DNA of 43,368 nucleotides, taken from NCBI GenBank assembly GCA_003151975.1, contig PLZD01000068.1, forward strand, positions 77,286 to 120,653, written 5' to 3'. Positions 32,528 through 40,518 of the stretch are shown here, piece by piece. This DNA is from Elusimicrobiota bacterium (lineage in GTDB: Bacteria > Elusimicrobiota > Elusimicrobia > UBA1565 > UBA9628). A program made the translations under genes and the position numbers. Under the pieces are notes generated by a model that ran no database searches, was not told the origin of the DNA, and saw only the letters and a program-made list of their open reading frames with translations. Each line of letters starts with the position of its first letter. Position 1 is the stretch's first letter.

Positions 32528-33739
32528 TTAAGGACGAGCCAGCCGAGCGGACAAGCCGAGCTGTCCCAGCGCCGCGAGAGCCAGTCCCACGCCCACGACC
32601 GCGAAGGCCTGTCGGGGCCCCGCGCCGAGCGCGAAGGCGGCGCCGACCGCGGACTTGAGAATGACGGACACGAGGTTCGAGGAGAACCGCGCCACGGCCG
32701 TCACGCCGCCGGCCGCGCCCAAGGGCGTGGCCTCCTGCAGGCGCGTCGTCATCGCCAAACGCGCGCCGACGTTGGCAAACGAGAAGGCAAACGCCGCCGC
32801 GATCATCGGCCACAACGCCGACGGGATCCAGCCGACGGCCAGGATCAAGGTCCCGAGGGCTCCGGCCGAGATCCAGCGGGTTCCGGGCTTGCGCGCGTAA
32901 GCCAGCGCCCCGATCGCTCCGCCGAGGCCGAACGCCGCGCCGATCCAGGCCGAGGCCGGGTTGCTTCCGAGGATGGATTTGGCGAAGAACGCCGACATGA
33001 GCTTGCGCAGGGGATAGAAGTTGAGAAGCGCGAGGCCGCCGCAGGAGAGAAGCAGCCGCGGGTCGCTCCACGCGAGACGAATTCCCTCGAGAGTGCCGCC
33101 GCCGTGCGCGCGCGGCTTTCTCTCCGTCTTGGGCAACGCCGCGAAGATCAAAGCGGAGGCCATGAAGCCGATAGGCACGATGGCGTGCGCGGCCAAGCTC
33201 TTCTTCGAGAGCATCAGCGCGCCCAGAAGCAGGGGACCGGCCACGGCGCCAAGGTCGAAGGCGAACTCGTAGCGCGCGTTGAGCGCGTCGAGCGCCGCGC
33301 GGTCGTGCTCGGCGAGCTCCAACGGCACCGCGTGGGCCGCGGTGTCAACGAACCCGCGCACGAGCGCGTCGAGCGTGTAGGCCGCCATGGCGCTCATCAA
33401 GGTCAGCCGGCCGAGGGTCCAAAGGAGGGGGATTAAAGAGAGCGACACTCCGCGCAGAAAAGTCGAGAGGATCAGCAGGCGCCGAGAGCCGAGACGGTCC
33501 GCCGGCCAGCCGCCGAGGAGCGAGCCCGTCATGTGCACGGCCGTGTCGAAGGCCGAGAAGAACGCCGCCGTGCCCAGCGAATTCGAGAGCTGGGCGATCA
33601 GCAGGGGCTGGATCAGGTGCAGGGCGTTGTTGACGATCTGCGAGGCCAGCACGCCTGCGGCATATGCGCCCGCTCGAGGGGTGGGTCGCTTCGAGAGCGG
33701 GACGCAAAGAGCAGTGGGGGCTTCCAATGTGGAATTCAA
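32528..33739 (-). CDS. MFS transporter, paralogue of the MFS part of the adjacent fusion protein
   Basis: About 403 residues, eleven to twelve membrane helices, MFS fold. It shares extended similarity with residues about 200-590 of the neighbouring fusion: GVLASQIVNNAL matches GVFAAQVANNAL, YTLDALVRGFVDTA matches YALDALARGVADTA, and ALDALNARYEFAFDLG matches ALDALNSKARAAFNLG. So it arose by tandem duplication. I chose the TTG at 33739, overlapping the previous stop as TTGA; a GTG at 33775 would extend it by 12 residues into the upstream gene. Substrate is unknown. Confidence 0.8.
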   Translation of the reverse strand: MNSTLEAPTALCVPLSKRPTPRAGAYAAGVLASQIVNNALHLIQPLLIAQLSNSLGTAAFFSAFDTAVHMTGSLLGGWPADRLGSRRLLILSTFLRGVSLSLIPLLWTLGRLTLMSAMAAYTLDALVRGFVDTAAHAVPLELAEHDRAALDALNARYEFAFDLGAVAGPLLLGALMLSKKSLAAHAIVPIGFMASALIFAALPKTERKPRAHGGGTLEGIRLAWSDPRLLLSCGGLALLNFYPLRKLMSAFFAKSILGSNPASAWIGAAFGLGGAIGALAYARKPGTRWISAGALGTLILAVGWIPSALWPMIAAAFAFSFANVGARLAMTTRLQEATPLGAAGGVTAVARFSSNLVSVILKSAVGAAFALGAGPRQAFAVVGVGLALAALGQLGLSARLARP

Positions 33740-34410
33740 CTGACGGCTCCAGCGAGATGCATGGGCACGGGCCACTTGTCCTTGCGGCGATAGGCGCGGC
33801 GCGCCTGGACGCTGACGATGCGCCGCTCGGGCAGGATGAGCGCAGAGAGCAGGCCGCCGTAGACGCAGCCGGTGTCGAGGCCGATCGCGTTGTCCTTGAT
33901 GATCGGTTCCGGCTTGGCCCAGTGGCCGAACACCGCCAGCCGCTTCTCCGTGTAGAGCTCGTACCAGGGAGTCTCCAAATCGTCGAGGCGCCGAAGGTTC
34001 GTGAGCCGGCGCGGGCTCTGGTCTTTGATCGGCAGCCTTGGATCGAAACCGGCGTGCACGACGAGCAGGTCCTTGCTCTCGATCGTCAGCGGCCAGGACT
34101 CGATGAAGCGCATGCAGTCCTCGAACCCATCCTCGAGCTGGCGATAAGTTTCCCAGTCGTAGGGCTTCTCATCGGGAAGCAGGCCGAGCCTCCAATGCTC
34201 GAGAAAGCGCAGCTCGTGATTTCCCAGCACGATCTGGAGATTTGTAGTCTCCATCGCCCAATCGAGCACGCCGCGGCTGTCGGGGCCTTTGCAGATCAAG
34301 TCGCCGACGCTGATCAGGCGGTCGTCGGTGTCGGCGCCGACTTCGTCCAGCAAATCCTTGAGCTCGTCCAGGCAGCCGTGCACGTCGCCGATCACGATCG
34401 TTCTATTCAT
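33736..34410 (-). CDS. PPP-family metallophosphatase (ApaH/PrpE-like)
   Basis: A 224-residue protein with IGDVHGCLDEL, VGDLICKGPDS, LGNHELRFLEHW, VVHAGFDP and FGHWA, the full metal-ligand set of the PPP family. Members act as diadenosine tetraphosphate hydrolases or Ser/Thr protein phosphatases; the length and CxxGPDS form fit ApaH/PrpE-like enzymes. The start overlaps the end of the fusion gene by 8 nt, so translation is coupled with it. A link to nucleotide or phosphoprotein turnover in the same pathway is inferred. Confidence 0.85.
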   Translation of the reverse strand: MNRTIVIGDVHGCLDELKDLLDEVGADTDDRLISVGDLICKGPDSRGVLDWAMETTNLQIVLGNHELRFLEHWRLGLLPDEKPYDWETYRQLEDGFEDCMRFIESWPLTIESKDLLVVHAGFDPRLPIKDQSPRRLTNLRRLDDLETPWYELYTEKRLAVFGHWAKPEPIIKDNAIGLDTGCVYGGLLSALILPERRIVSVQARRAYRRKDKWPVPMHLAGAVS

Positions 34411-37400
34411 CGGAGCTCTCGCCTCCCTTGGGTTCGAGCCCGCGCTTGTGCATGTTCTTTATATAGCGGGCGTGCGCCTCCACGATTTCCTCGCGGATGG
34501 TCTCGCCGGCTTTCAAGATGTCCTGGTATTGCTTCTCGAGGGCGGCTTCCAGATTCTCGCGCGTCGCGCCGTCCTTGAGCGAAAGGGCGTGCGCACGGCC
34601 AAGCTGGGTGCCGACCGCGTAAGCGAGATCGCGCTGGTCTTCTTGATCGAGCATCTTCTTGAGCTTCGCGTTCATCGGCGGCAGGGCGCGGATGTAGTAT
34701 TCCTTGCCGTCGAGCGTCGCGAAGCCCGGACGCAGTTCCCAGCCGGGGGCGTAGAGTTCCGCAGCCTCGCGCATGCGCTCGCCGTTGGTCGGGTAAGGGT
34801 TTTTGTACCAGGTCGTGTCGGGGTCGTCGCGGACCTGCTTCATGTTGAGCAAGAGGCGGTCCTTGCCGGACTTCGGGTCGCGCGGGGCGAGCACGACCAG
34901 GATGATGTCGCGGAATCCCATTGAGCCTGCGCCGCGCCCGGCCTCCTCGACGAAATACTCCTTGAGCAGTTCGGGCTCGTTGCGGTTCTGCATGTACCCG
35001 GAAAGCAAGGTCATGATCGCGGGATCGTCGTGGGGCAGCGGATTTTGGCGCATCTCGTGGGCCCACTTCTTGTCGGCCGCAAGATAAGCGTTGGTACTCG
35101 TCTCCTCATTGGAGGGCTCGGCGTCCTTGAGCTTGCGCATTTCCGAGAAAGGTTTCTCCGGGTGGCGCAAGCCGCGCAGGTAGCCCTTCTTGAGCTGGCG
35201 CGAAACCTCGGGGTCGAGGAAGCCGTGCTCTTTCTTCTGGCGCAGGCTCAGCGAGACCATCAGCCGCACGAGGTCCCAGGCGTAGGGCCCAACGCGCGAG
35301 CGGTCGAAGTCGACCATGGCCGCGCCCTCGGCGGTCTTGGCGTAGTTGTCGACATGCGGAGAGCCGTGGAGAAAGACATGGGGCATCGAAGCCATGTCCA
35401 TGAGCTGCGCGAAGCGGTCCTGCATGGCAAGGAGCATGTTGCGGAAGTAGAAGTGCGCGCCCTTCTTCTCGTGCAGGTAGTTCATGCGGATGTTATCCGC
35501 GTCGCCGGCGGGGTCCTTGTCGAAGATGTTCGACGCGGCCTTCTTGCCGTCGTGCTTGGCGTAGGCCGACAGCGGGCCCAGCGCGCGCTGGATCTGCGCG
35601 AAGACGGCGTCGTGCTGAATCTCGCGCGGCTTGGTCGCGTCCATCGCGCGGAAGCCGAACTCGCGCATCTGCGCGTCGTAGGAAGCGACGACCTTGCTCT
35701 GGAAGAGCCGGAAGTTCTCGCGGTCGTCGGTCGAGAAATTCATATCGCGGCCGACGGCGTAGGCGTTTTGGCCGAGCACGCGGTTCTTGGGAGTCTCGTC
35801 GAAGTCCTCGGAGAGGCCCAAGCGCCCCTCGGCGCGGGCCAGCACGCGGCCGATGGCGGTCTCGACAGGCAGCTTAAAGTAGAGCGTGAGATCGGGCTTG
35901 AGCGCGCTGCCGTAGAGCCCGCGCAGCCACTTGGGATCGTTGCCGCGCACGCTGTCGCGGGCGAGCGCCGTGTAGAACCAGCGGTCGGCCAGCACGACGG
36001 CGCCTTCCTCGAGCGCGGGCTTGATGATCTTGTCGACGCGGTCGGCGAAATCGGCGGCGTTGAGCAAGGCGAAGGTGCGCGGAGTCAGGGCTTGGCTTTG
36101 CTTGGCCTTCTTGACCGTCTCGGAGAGCAGCTCGGAGGAGTTCCAGCTCGTCACGACGACCTTGACGCCCTGCGCCTCGAGCTTTTCCTTCAGTAACTCC
36201 ATTTGGGTCGACTTGCCCGAGCCGTCCAATCCCTCGACGACGATCAAGCGTCCCGGCATGCCGTGAACGGCCGACGGTTTGGGAGCGGCCAGCGGCGCCG
36301 TCGCGAGCGCGCCCGCCGCGGCCACGGCCTTCAGACGCGAGGAGGTGAGGAGTTGGGCGACCGCCACGATTCCGACGCCGGCCGCGAGCAAGGCGAACGC
36401 GGCGGCCGGCGAGGCGACCGCCGTGAAGGCCAGGCCCATCGCGAAGCGCGCGAGCATTGAGGTGCCATTCGCCGTGAATCGCAGCACGCTCATGACGCCG
36501 CCCTCGGAGCCGTTCGGTATGCGCTCCTGTATGCTCGAGGTGAGAGCCAAGTTGGCAGTTTCATTTAATGCGGCGAAGGCGAAGATCGCGGCGGCCAGCG
36601 GCCAGAATCCGCCGCTAAAGAGCCCCGCGCCGATAGCCACCGCGCCGACGGCGCCGAGTTTAAGCCAGGTCTGAGTCTTTAAGCGCTCGTGCAGGCGGTT
36701 GTAGGCGACCGAGCCCACCGTGCCGCCGAGGCCGAAGGCTAGCACGAGCCACGCCGAGAGCGCGGTGTTGTGCAGGATCTGGTCGGAGAACGCGGGGGGC
36801 AGCAGCGCGCGCAGGGCCGGCGCGAGCGCGAGGAACACGCTGGTCAGCAACGCCGTGCGCAGCCATTTGTCGGAGACGATTTTCTTGATCGCAGCACCCT
36901 TGTCGGGCGTCGCGGTTTTCTCGGGCGAGGTGAGGGCGATGGGCTTGGGGATGAAATGATAGACGGCCGCGGCCGCGGCAAAGACGCCCGCGACGAGCCA
37001 ATTGCCCGTGTTCGAGAAGGTCTTGAGCGCGAGCAGTCCGACGAGCGCCGGACCGACGATGCCGCCGAGGTTGAAAGCGGCGCGGGCCTTGGAGTTGAGC
37101 GCGTCTAGCGCGGGCTTTTCCTTGCCGACCAAAGCCATCGGCATCGTGTTGCGCGCGGTGTCGGCCACGCCGCGCGCCAGAGCGTCGAGGGCGTAGAGCG
37201 CGATCGCCCAGGGCGCGGTGAGCGCTCCCGCCGCGAGCATGGCGGGGATCGCGATCAAGGCGGCCGCGCGCGCCCAAGTCGAGGCCTTGAGCACGGTCTC
37301 GGGCGAGAAGCGCTGCGTCAGCCAGCCGCTGACCAAGGTCCCGCTCATGTCGAGCGCGGTCGTCAGCGTCGTCGCGAAGCCGATCGTGCCGATGTGCTGG

Positions 37401-38089
37401 CCGAGATGCATGAGGACCAGCGGCAAGGAGACGACGAGAGCGTTGTTGGCGACTTGCGCGGCGAAAACGCCGGTGAGATAAGCCCAGATGCCGCGTTTTG
37501 CGCCGCCGGCTTGCGTCTGCGAGGGCGGGACCGCAGGCTGAGTATTTCCGGTCTCAGGGCGGGAGGGTGAAAGAGACTGCGGGGACTTGTCTCTTGATCC
37601 CGTTTCAACGGGAACCTCCGCGTCATGGGGTGCCGAATCCTTAAGCGTGAAATCGTCGCGGCGGCTGTCGCTTTCGTTTGATCCGGGGTGGTTCGTAATT
37701 TCCCCGGCCAGATCGGCCGTCGCGTGCAGGCGTCCCGCCGCGGTCTCGGGCGCGATGGGCTGCGTCGGAGTTTGAGGCTGGGTTTCCGCTTGGGGGGCGC
37801 CTATATTAAGGAGGCCGATGCGTCCGGCGGCGGCTTCCTGGGAAAGATTGACCGCGGGCGTTCCGGGCAGGACGGGCAAGCCAGTCTCGACGCTTGGTAA
37901 AGTCACGCCGGTTTGAATCTTAAGCGCGGCGTCGGGCAAAGTGTTGAGCCCGAGCCCGGGCTGGGAAAGCTGGACGGGGAGAACGATCTGGCGGATCGGG
38001 CCCTCGGAGATGATGCGGCCCGAGGCTGCCCAGGCGTCTTGCGGAATCACGCTCAGCGTGTAGGCCAGGACCAGGATCAAACGTCGCAT
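34403..38089 (-). CDS. MFS transporter / thymidylate-kinase-like / DUF2252-like triple fusion
   Basis: About 1,228 residues. Parts in order: a signal-like helix (RRLILVLAYTLSVIPQDAWA); a Pro/Gln/Ala-rich linker to about residue 195; an MFS domain (about 198-590); a thymidylate-kinase-like domain (about 615-845) with P-loop EGLDGSGKST and ADRWFYT (DRW for the usual DRY/DRF); and a C-terminal domain (about 870-1220) with FLHGSPHVDNY, MVDFDRS and WDLVRLMVSL, resembling DUF2252, an aminoglycoside-kinase-like fold. The start is the second of two near ATGs, since TACAAT lies 6 nt before it. A Pho-box array lies upstream. Five genes follow with overlaps or gaps up to 21 nt. A cleaved signal peptide before an MFS domain is odd. 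The substrate is unknown; transport coupled to phosphorylation is one idea. Confidence 0.8.
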   Translation of the reverse strand: MRRLILVLAYTLSVIPQDAWAASGRIISEGPIRQIVLPVQLSQPGLGLNTLPDAALKIQTGVTLPSVETGLPVLPGTPAVNLSQEAAAGRIGLLNIGAPQAETQPQTPTQPIAPETAAGRLHATADLAGEITNHPGSNESDSRRDDFTLKDSAPHDAEVPVETGSRDKSPQSLSPSRPETGNTQPAVPPSQTQAGGAKRGIWAYLTGVFAAQVANNALVVSLPLVLMHLGQHIGTIGFATTLTTALDMSGTLVSGWLTQRFSPETVLKASTWARAAALIAIPAMLAAGALTAPWAIALYALDALARGVADTARNTMPMALVGKEKPALDALNSKARAAFNLGGIVGPALVGLLALKTFSNTGNWLVAGVFAAAAAVYHFIPKPIALTSPEKTATPDKGAAIKKIVSDKWLRTALLTSVFLALAPALRALLPPAFSDQILHNTALSAWLVLAFGLGGTVGSVAYNRLHERLKTQTWLKLGAVGAVAIGAGLFSGGFWPLAAAIFAFAALNETANLALTSSIQERIPNGSEGGVMSVLRFTANGTSMLARFAMGLAFTAVASPAAAFALLAAGVGIVAVAQLLTSSRLKAVAAAGALATAPLAAPKPSAVHGMPGRLIVVEGLDGSGKSTQMELLKEKLEAQGVKVVVTSWNSSELLSETVKKAKQSQALTPRTFALLNAADFADRVDKIIKPALEEGAVVLADRWFYTALARDSVRGNDPKWLRGLYGSALKPDLTLYFKLPVETAIGRVLARAEGRLGLSEDFDETPKNRVLGQNAYAVGRDMNFSTDDRENFRLFQSKVVASYDAQMREFGFRAMDATKPREIQHDAVFAQIQRALGPLSAYAKHDGKKAASNIFDKDPAGDADNIRMNYLHEKKGAHFYFRNMLLAMQDRFAQLMDMASMPHVFLHGSPHVDNYAKTAEGAAMVDFDRSRVGPYAWDLVRLMVSLSLRQKKEHGFLDPEVSRQLKKGYLRGLRHPEKPFSEMRKLKDAEPSNEETSTNAYLAADKKWAHEMRQNPLPHDDPAIMTLLSGYMQNRNEPELLKEYFVEEAGRGAGSMGFRDIILVVLAPRDPKSGKDRLLLNMKQVRDDPDTTWYKNPYPTNGERMREAAELYAPGWELRPGFATLDGKEYYIRALPPMNAKLKKMLDQEDQRDLAYAVGTQLGRAHALSLKDGATRENLEAALEKQYQDILKAGETIREEIVEAHARYIKNMHKRGLEPKGGESSDE

Positions 38090-38095
38090 GGCCAT

Positions 38096-38162
38096 ATTGT
38101 AGGGTCCGGGCCTGACAGGGGGATGGGTGGGGCGTCAACGGTGTATGACAGCGGCGTGACAA
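38096..38162 (-). promoter_or_regulatory. Phased Pho-box array and -10 of the fusion-gene operon
   Basis: Minus strand TTGTCAC-4 nt-CTGTCAT (38162-38145). In the same 11-bp phase follow CACCCAT (38129-38123) and CTGTCAG (38118-38112). After exactly 10 nt comes TACAAT (38101-38096), then 6 nt and the ATG. The spacer between the two main units (GCCG) equals that at pstS. Confidence 0.8.
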
Positions 38163-38220
38163 CCTGTCACGAGGGCATTTCCTCGACGAGAAATGGGACT
38201 TTTGGACTAGGCGGCGGTGG

Positions 38221-38235
38221 GCCTAAAGACTAGGC
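38221..38235. repeat. Short palindrome, diverged copy 3 of an intergenic repeat
   Basis: GCCTA-AAGAC-TAGGC overlapping the stop of the HAD phosphatase gene. On the minus strand it reads TAG-TCTTTAGGCCCAC, aligning with the CTTTAGGCCTAC core of copies at 3269 and 27750, and is likewise followed by a CCTAG-type segment. Confidence 0.4.
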
Positions 38236-38868
38236 AAAAAACGCGTCGTTCAATAGATCCGGAAAGGCCCGCAGCATCTGTTCCTCGCCCACTTCGACTC
38301 CACCGAAGCCGTAGCCGGCGCCGAGGAAGCGCACGCCCGCCGCTTCGGCGCACTGGGCATCGACCGGGTCGTCGCCGAGGTACAAGGCGTCGGCGGGCCG
38401 CGTCTCGATCCTCACGAGCGCGTCGAGCAAGTGGCGGGGATCGGGCTTGCGGTGCGAGACTCGCTCGGGCCCCGCGACGATGTCGAAATGAAGCCCCGGA
38501 AGGTAGTGCGCCAAGGTCTTGTCCGCGACGAGACTAGGCTTGTTCGTGACGACGCCCAACTTGAGGCCGGGTCTCTGACGAAGGACGTAGAGCGTTTCGC
38601 GCACTCCGGGGTACAAGGCTCCGGTGGAGTACGGATGTTCAAGATAGTAACGATGGTAATCCGCCCCGAGCTCCCGAAGTTTTTCCGGCTCGATTTCGGG
38701 AAAGGTTCCCGCGATGAGATGCTCCAGCCCCCGGCCGATGAAGCCGCGGATCGTGTCGATGGGGATCGGGGAAAGACCATGCGCGCCGCGCGTGTGGTTG
38801 ACGATTCCCGCGATGTCGGAAAGGCTGTCCACCAGCGTGCCGTCGAGATCGAAAAGTATGGCCGGCAT
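38230..38868 (-). CDS. HAD-family phosphatase (phosphoglycolate phosphatase-like)
   Basis: A 212-residue HAD hydrolase with a helical cap. Motif I is LFDLDGTLVDS (nucleophile Asp7, acid Asp9), motif II GVVTNKPS, and motif III/IV KPDPRHLL and YLGDDPVDAQCA. This is the Gph/PpaX pattern: phosphoglycolate or pyrophosphate-type small substrates. It follows the dUTPase gene by 24 nt and may be co-transcribed. Its 3' end faces the promoter region of the giant fusion operon, which runs in the same direction. Confidence 0.9.
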   Translation of the reverse strand: MPAILFDLDGTLVDSLSDIAGIVNHTRGAHGLSPIPIDTIRGFIGRGLEHLIAGTFPEIEPEKLRELGADYHRYYLEHPYSTGALYPGVRETLYVLRQRPGLKLGVVTNKPSLVADKTLAHYLPGLHFDIVAGPERVSHRKPDPRHLLDALVRIETRPADALYLGDDPVDAQCAEAAGVRFLGAGYGFGGVEVGEEQMLRAFPDLLNDAFFA

Positions 38869-38892
38869 GGGCAGGCAATCGCCGCCGGGCTT

Positions 38893-39324
38893 CTACCGTC
38901 CCGTGGAGCCGAAGCCTTTGGCGCCGCGGGCCGTCTCGTCGAGTGAAGAGACCTCGCGCACGGCCGGGGTGGCGGCAGGCACGATCAAAAGCTGGGCCAC
39001 GCGCTCGCCGCGCTTGAGGAGCTCCTTGCGGCCCGAGATGTTCCACAGCACCACGCCGAGCTCCCCGCGGTAGCCCGCGTCGATGACGCCGCCCGCGGTC
39101 TTGAGGCCGCGGCGCGCCAAGGACGATCGGTCGCAGATTAGGCCCGCGTGCCCCTGCGGGATCGCGACGGCGACACCGGTGCGCACGACCTTGCCCTCGC
39201 CGGGCGCGAGCTCGGCGTCCTCGAGCGCGTAGAGGTCGAGCCCCGCGTCGTCGGGATGGGCGCGCGTGGGCAGCACTGCGCCGGGATCGAGCTTGGTCGC
39301 GGGGATGTCTTTCGGGGACTGCAT
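38893..39324 (-). CDS. dut: dUTP diphosphatase
   Basis: A 143-residue trimeric dUTPase, converting dUTP to dUMP and pyrophosphate. All five motifs are present: DDAGLDLYA, RSSLARRG, VIDAGYRGE, GERVAQL and RGAKGFGSTG (the closing C-terminal arm). Start at the ATG 39324 gives the normal length; upstream residues in frame do not match the family. No ribosome-binding site is visible; TAAAAT lies 8 nt upstream. Preceded on the same strand by the PIG-V-like gene. Confidence 0.95.
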   Translation of the reverse strand: MQSPKDIPATKLDPGAVLPTRAHPDDAGLDLYALEDAELAPGEGKVVRTGVAVAIPQGHAGLICDRSSLARRGLKTAGGVIDAGYRGELGVVLWNISGRKELLKRGERVAQLLIVPAATPAVREVSSLDETARGAKGFGSTGR

Positions 39325-39343
39325 GGGAACCGATTTTATCAAA

Positions 39344-40450
39344 TCAGGCGACCCAAAAGTTATTGGCGTGCCGCGCCAGCAGGTAGAGCTGGAAGGCCGC
39401 GAGAGCCGACAGCACGGCCCAGCGCAGGGCCGGAGGTTTTTGCTCGAAGAATTCCGCGAGCACGATAAAAACCGGAAAGACGAGAAGCAAGTGGCGCGTA
39501 TAGGAAACGAAGCCGAGCGAGGCCGCCGGCACCAAACCCATCGGCAGCGCGTAAAAAAAGAGCAGGCGGTCGCGCTTCCAGAGCGGCGGCAGGCAGCAGG
39601 CGAAGAGAACGAACCACAGGCGGTCGAGCAAGGAGCCCCTGACATCGTGCCAGGCCGTGACTTCGAACAGAGTCTTCGCGAAACCGACCGGATCGAGCAT
39701 CTTCATGAGAGAGGGGTTCTGCGGAAAGATGTCGCGGTAGGTCTTGAGCCCGTCGAACGCGTCGCCCGTCGCGTGGAGCATGAAGAATAAGTACGCGGCG
39801 CCGCCCGCCAGCGGCAGAAGCCAGAGCGGAATATGCTCGAAGCGTTTCTTGTCCTGCCGCCACAGCCCGTACCAGTACGGCACGGCGACGAGTATGCCTT
39901 GCGGCCGGCAAAGCGGAAGAAGAAAAGCCGCGGGCGCATACAGCGATATTTTGTTCTTCGCGAGTCCGACAAACAACAGCATGACCAGCAGGAGAAACAG
40001 CGACTCCGAGAACGGCAGGCAGAGAAAGAACGCGCCGGGATAAGCGAGCAGAAGCAGAAGAGAATGACGGGCAAGTAGCTCGTTCTTCGTTTCTCGCGTA
40101 TGAGCATAGAAGAGCAGCAGCGCGATGAGGGAAAGAAAATTAGAGAGCAGAAGGCTGGCGGCAAGGCCGCCGCCAGCCGCTTGGATGAGCCACGGCCAGA
40201 GCGGGAAGAAATTATTCGACAGCGCGCCGGGCTGGTAGCCCTCGCGGCTTAGATAGAGAAAGTGCTGGGCGTCCCAGGTCGCGAAGAGACTCTTAAAGGA
40301 AGGCGCGGCGTCCGGCGGCCAGTGGAAGTTCGCGGCGTAGTTGCCGAGATTAAACGACGGCCAGAGCCGCGACAATGAGGCGACGAACGCGAGACAGACG
40401 ATCTTCCACGCAGCGATGCCCAACGCCGCCCGTCTCAAGCTCCGGTCCAT
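39344..40450 (-). CDS. PIG-V-like membrane mannosyltransferase (GT-C)
   Basis: About 368 residues with nine or more hydrophobic helices. The luminal/periplasmic loop with WDAQHFLYLSREGYQ and NNFFPLWPWL is the catalytic-region pattern of PIG-V/GPI18-like GT-C mannosyltransferases, which use polyprenyl-phosphate mannose. Acceptor unknown in bacteria. I place the start at ATG 40450, where conservation and the first helix begin; upstream in-frame sequence looks non-coding. TAAGGTGG before it could be a ribosome-binding site or a -10. Confidence 0.78.
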   Translation of the reverse strand: MDRSLRRAALGIAAWKIVCLAFVASLSRLWPSFNLGNYAANFHWPPDAAPSFKSLFATWDAQHFLYLSREGYQPGALSNNFFPLWPWLIQAAGGGLAASLLLSNFLSLIALLLFYAHTRETKNELLARHSLLLLLAYPGAFFLCLPFSESLFLLLVMLLFVGLAKNKISLYAPAAFLLPLCRPQGILVAVPYWYGLWRQDKKRFEHIPLWLLPLAGGAAYLFFMLHATGDAFDGLKTYRDIFPQNPSLMKMLDPVGFAKTLFEVTAWHDVRGSLLDRLWFVLFACCLPPLWKRDRLLFFYALPMGLVPAASLGFVSYTRHLLLVFPVFIVLAEFFEQKPPALRWAVLSALAAFQLYLLARHANNFWVA

Positions 40451-40483
40451 GCAGTCCACCTTACCAAATTGGCCGGCGGGGGC

Positions 40484-40512
40484 TTGACGAGAAACGCGCG
40501 CGGGAGTATTAT
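40484..40512 (+). promoter_or_regulatory. Promoter of the 148-residue protein gene (leaderless)
   Basis: TTGACG (40484-40489), 17-nt spacer, TATTAT (40507-40512), then 6 nt to the ATG at 40519. No ribosome-binding site. This is the clearest case of a full promoter abutting a start codon in the window. Confidence 0.75.
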
Positions 40513-40518
40513 TCCGAT

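Noticed and set aside
33740-33775. N-terminal extension of the second MFS protein to the GTG at 33775
   Set aside because: It would run into the phosphatase gene and adds residues without conservation; the TTGA overlap explains the start better.
35030-36196. A 388-codon frame antisense to the fusion gene, with many Val/Leu/Ala/Arg residues
   Set aside because: Same shadow effect. The minus strand shows clear kinase and DUF2252-like motifs.
38134-38140. CGTTGAC as a -35 element of the fusion gene
   Set aside because: It is 32 bp from the TACAAT -10, too far, and fits better as a poor unit of the phased array.
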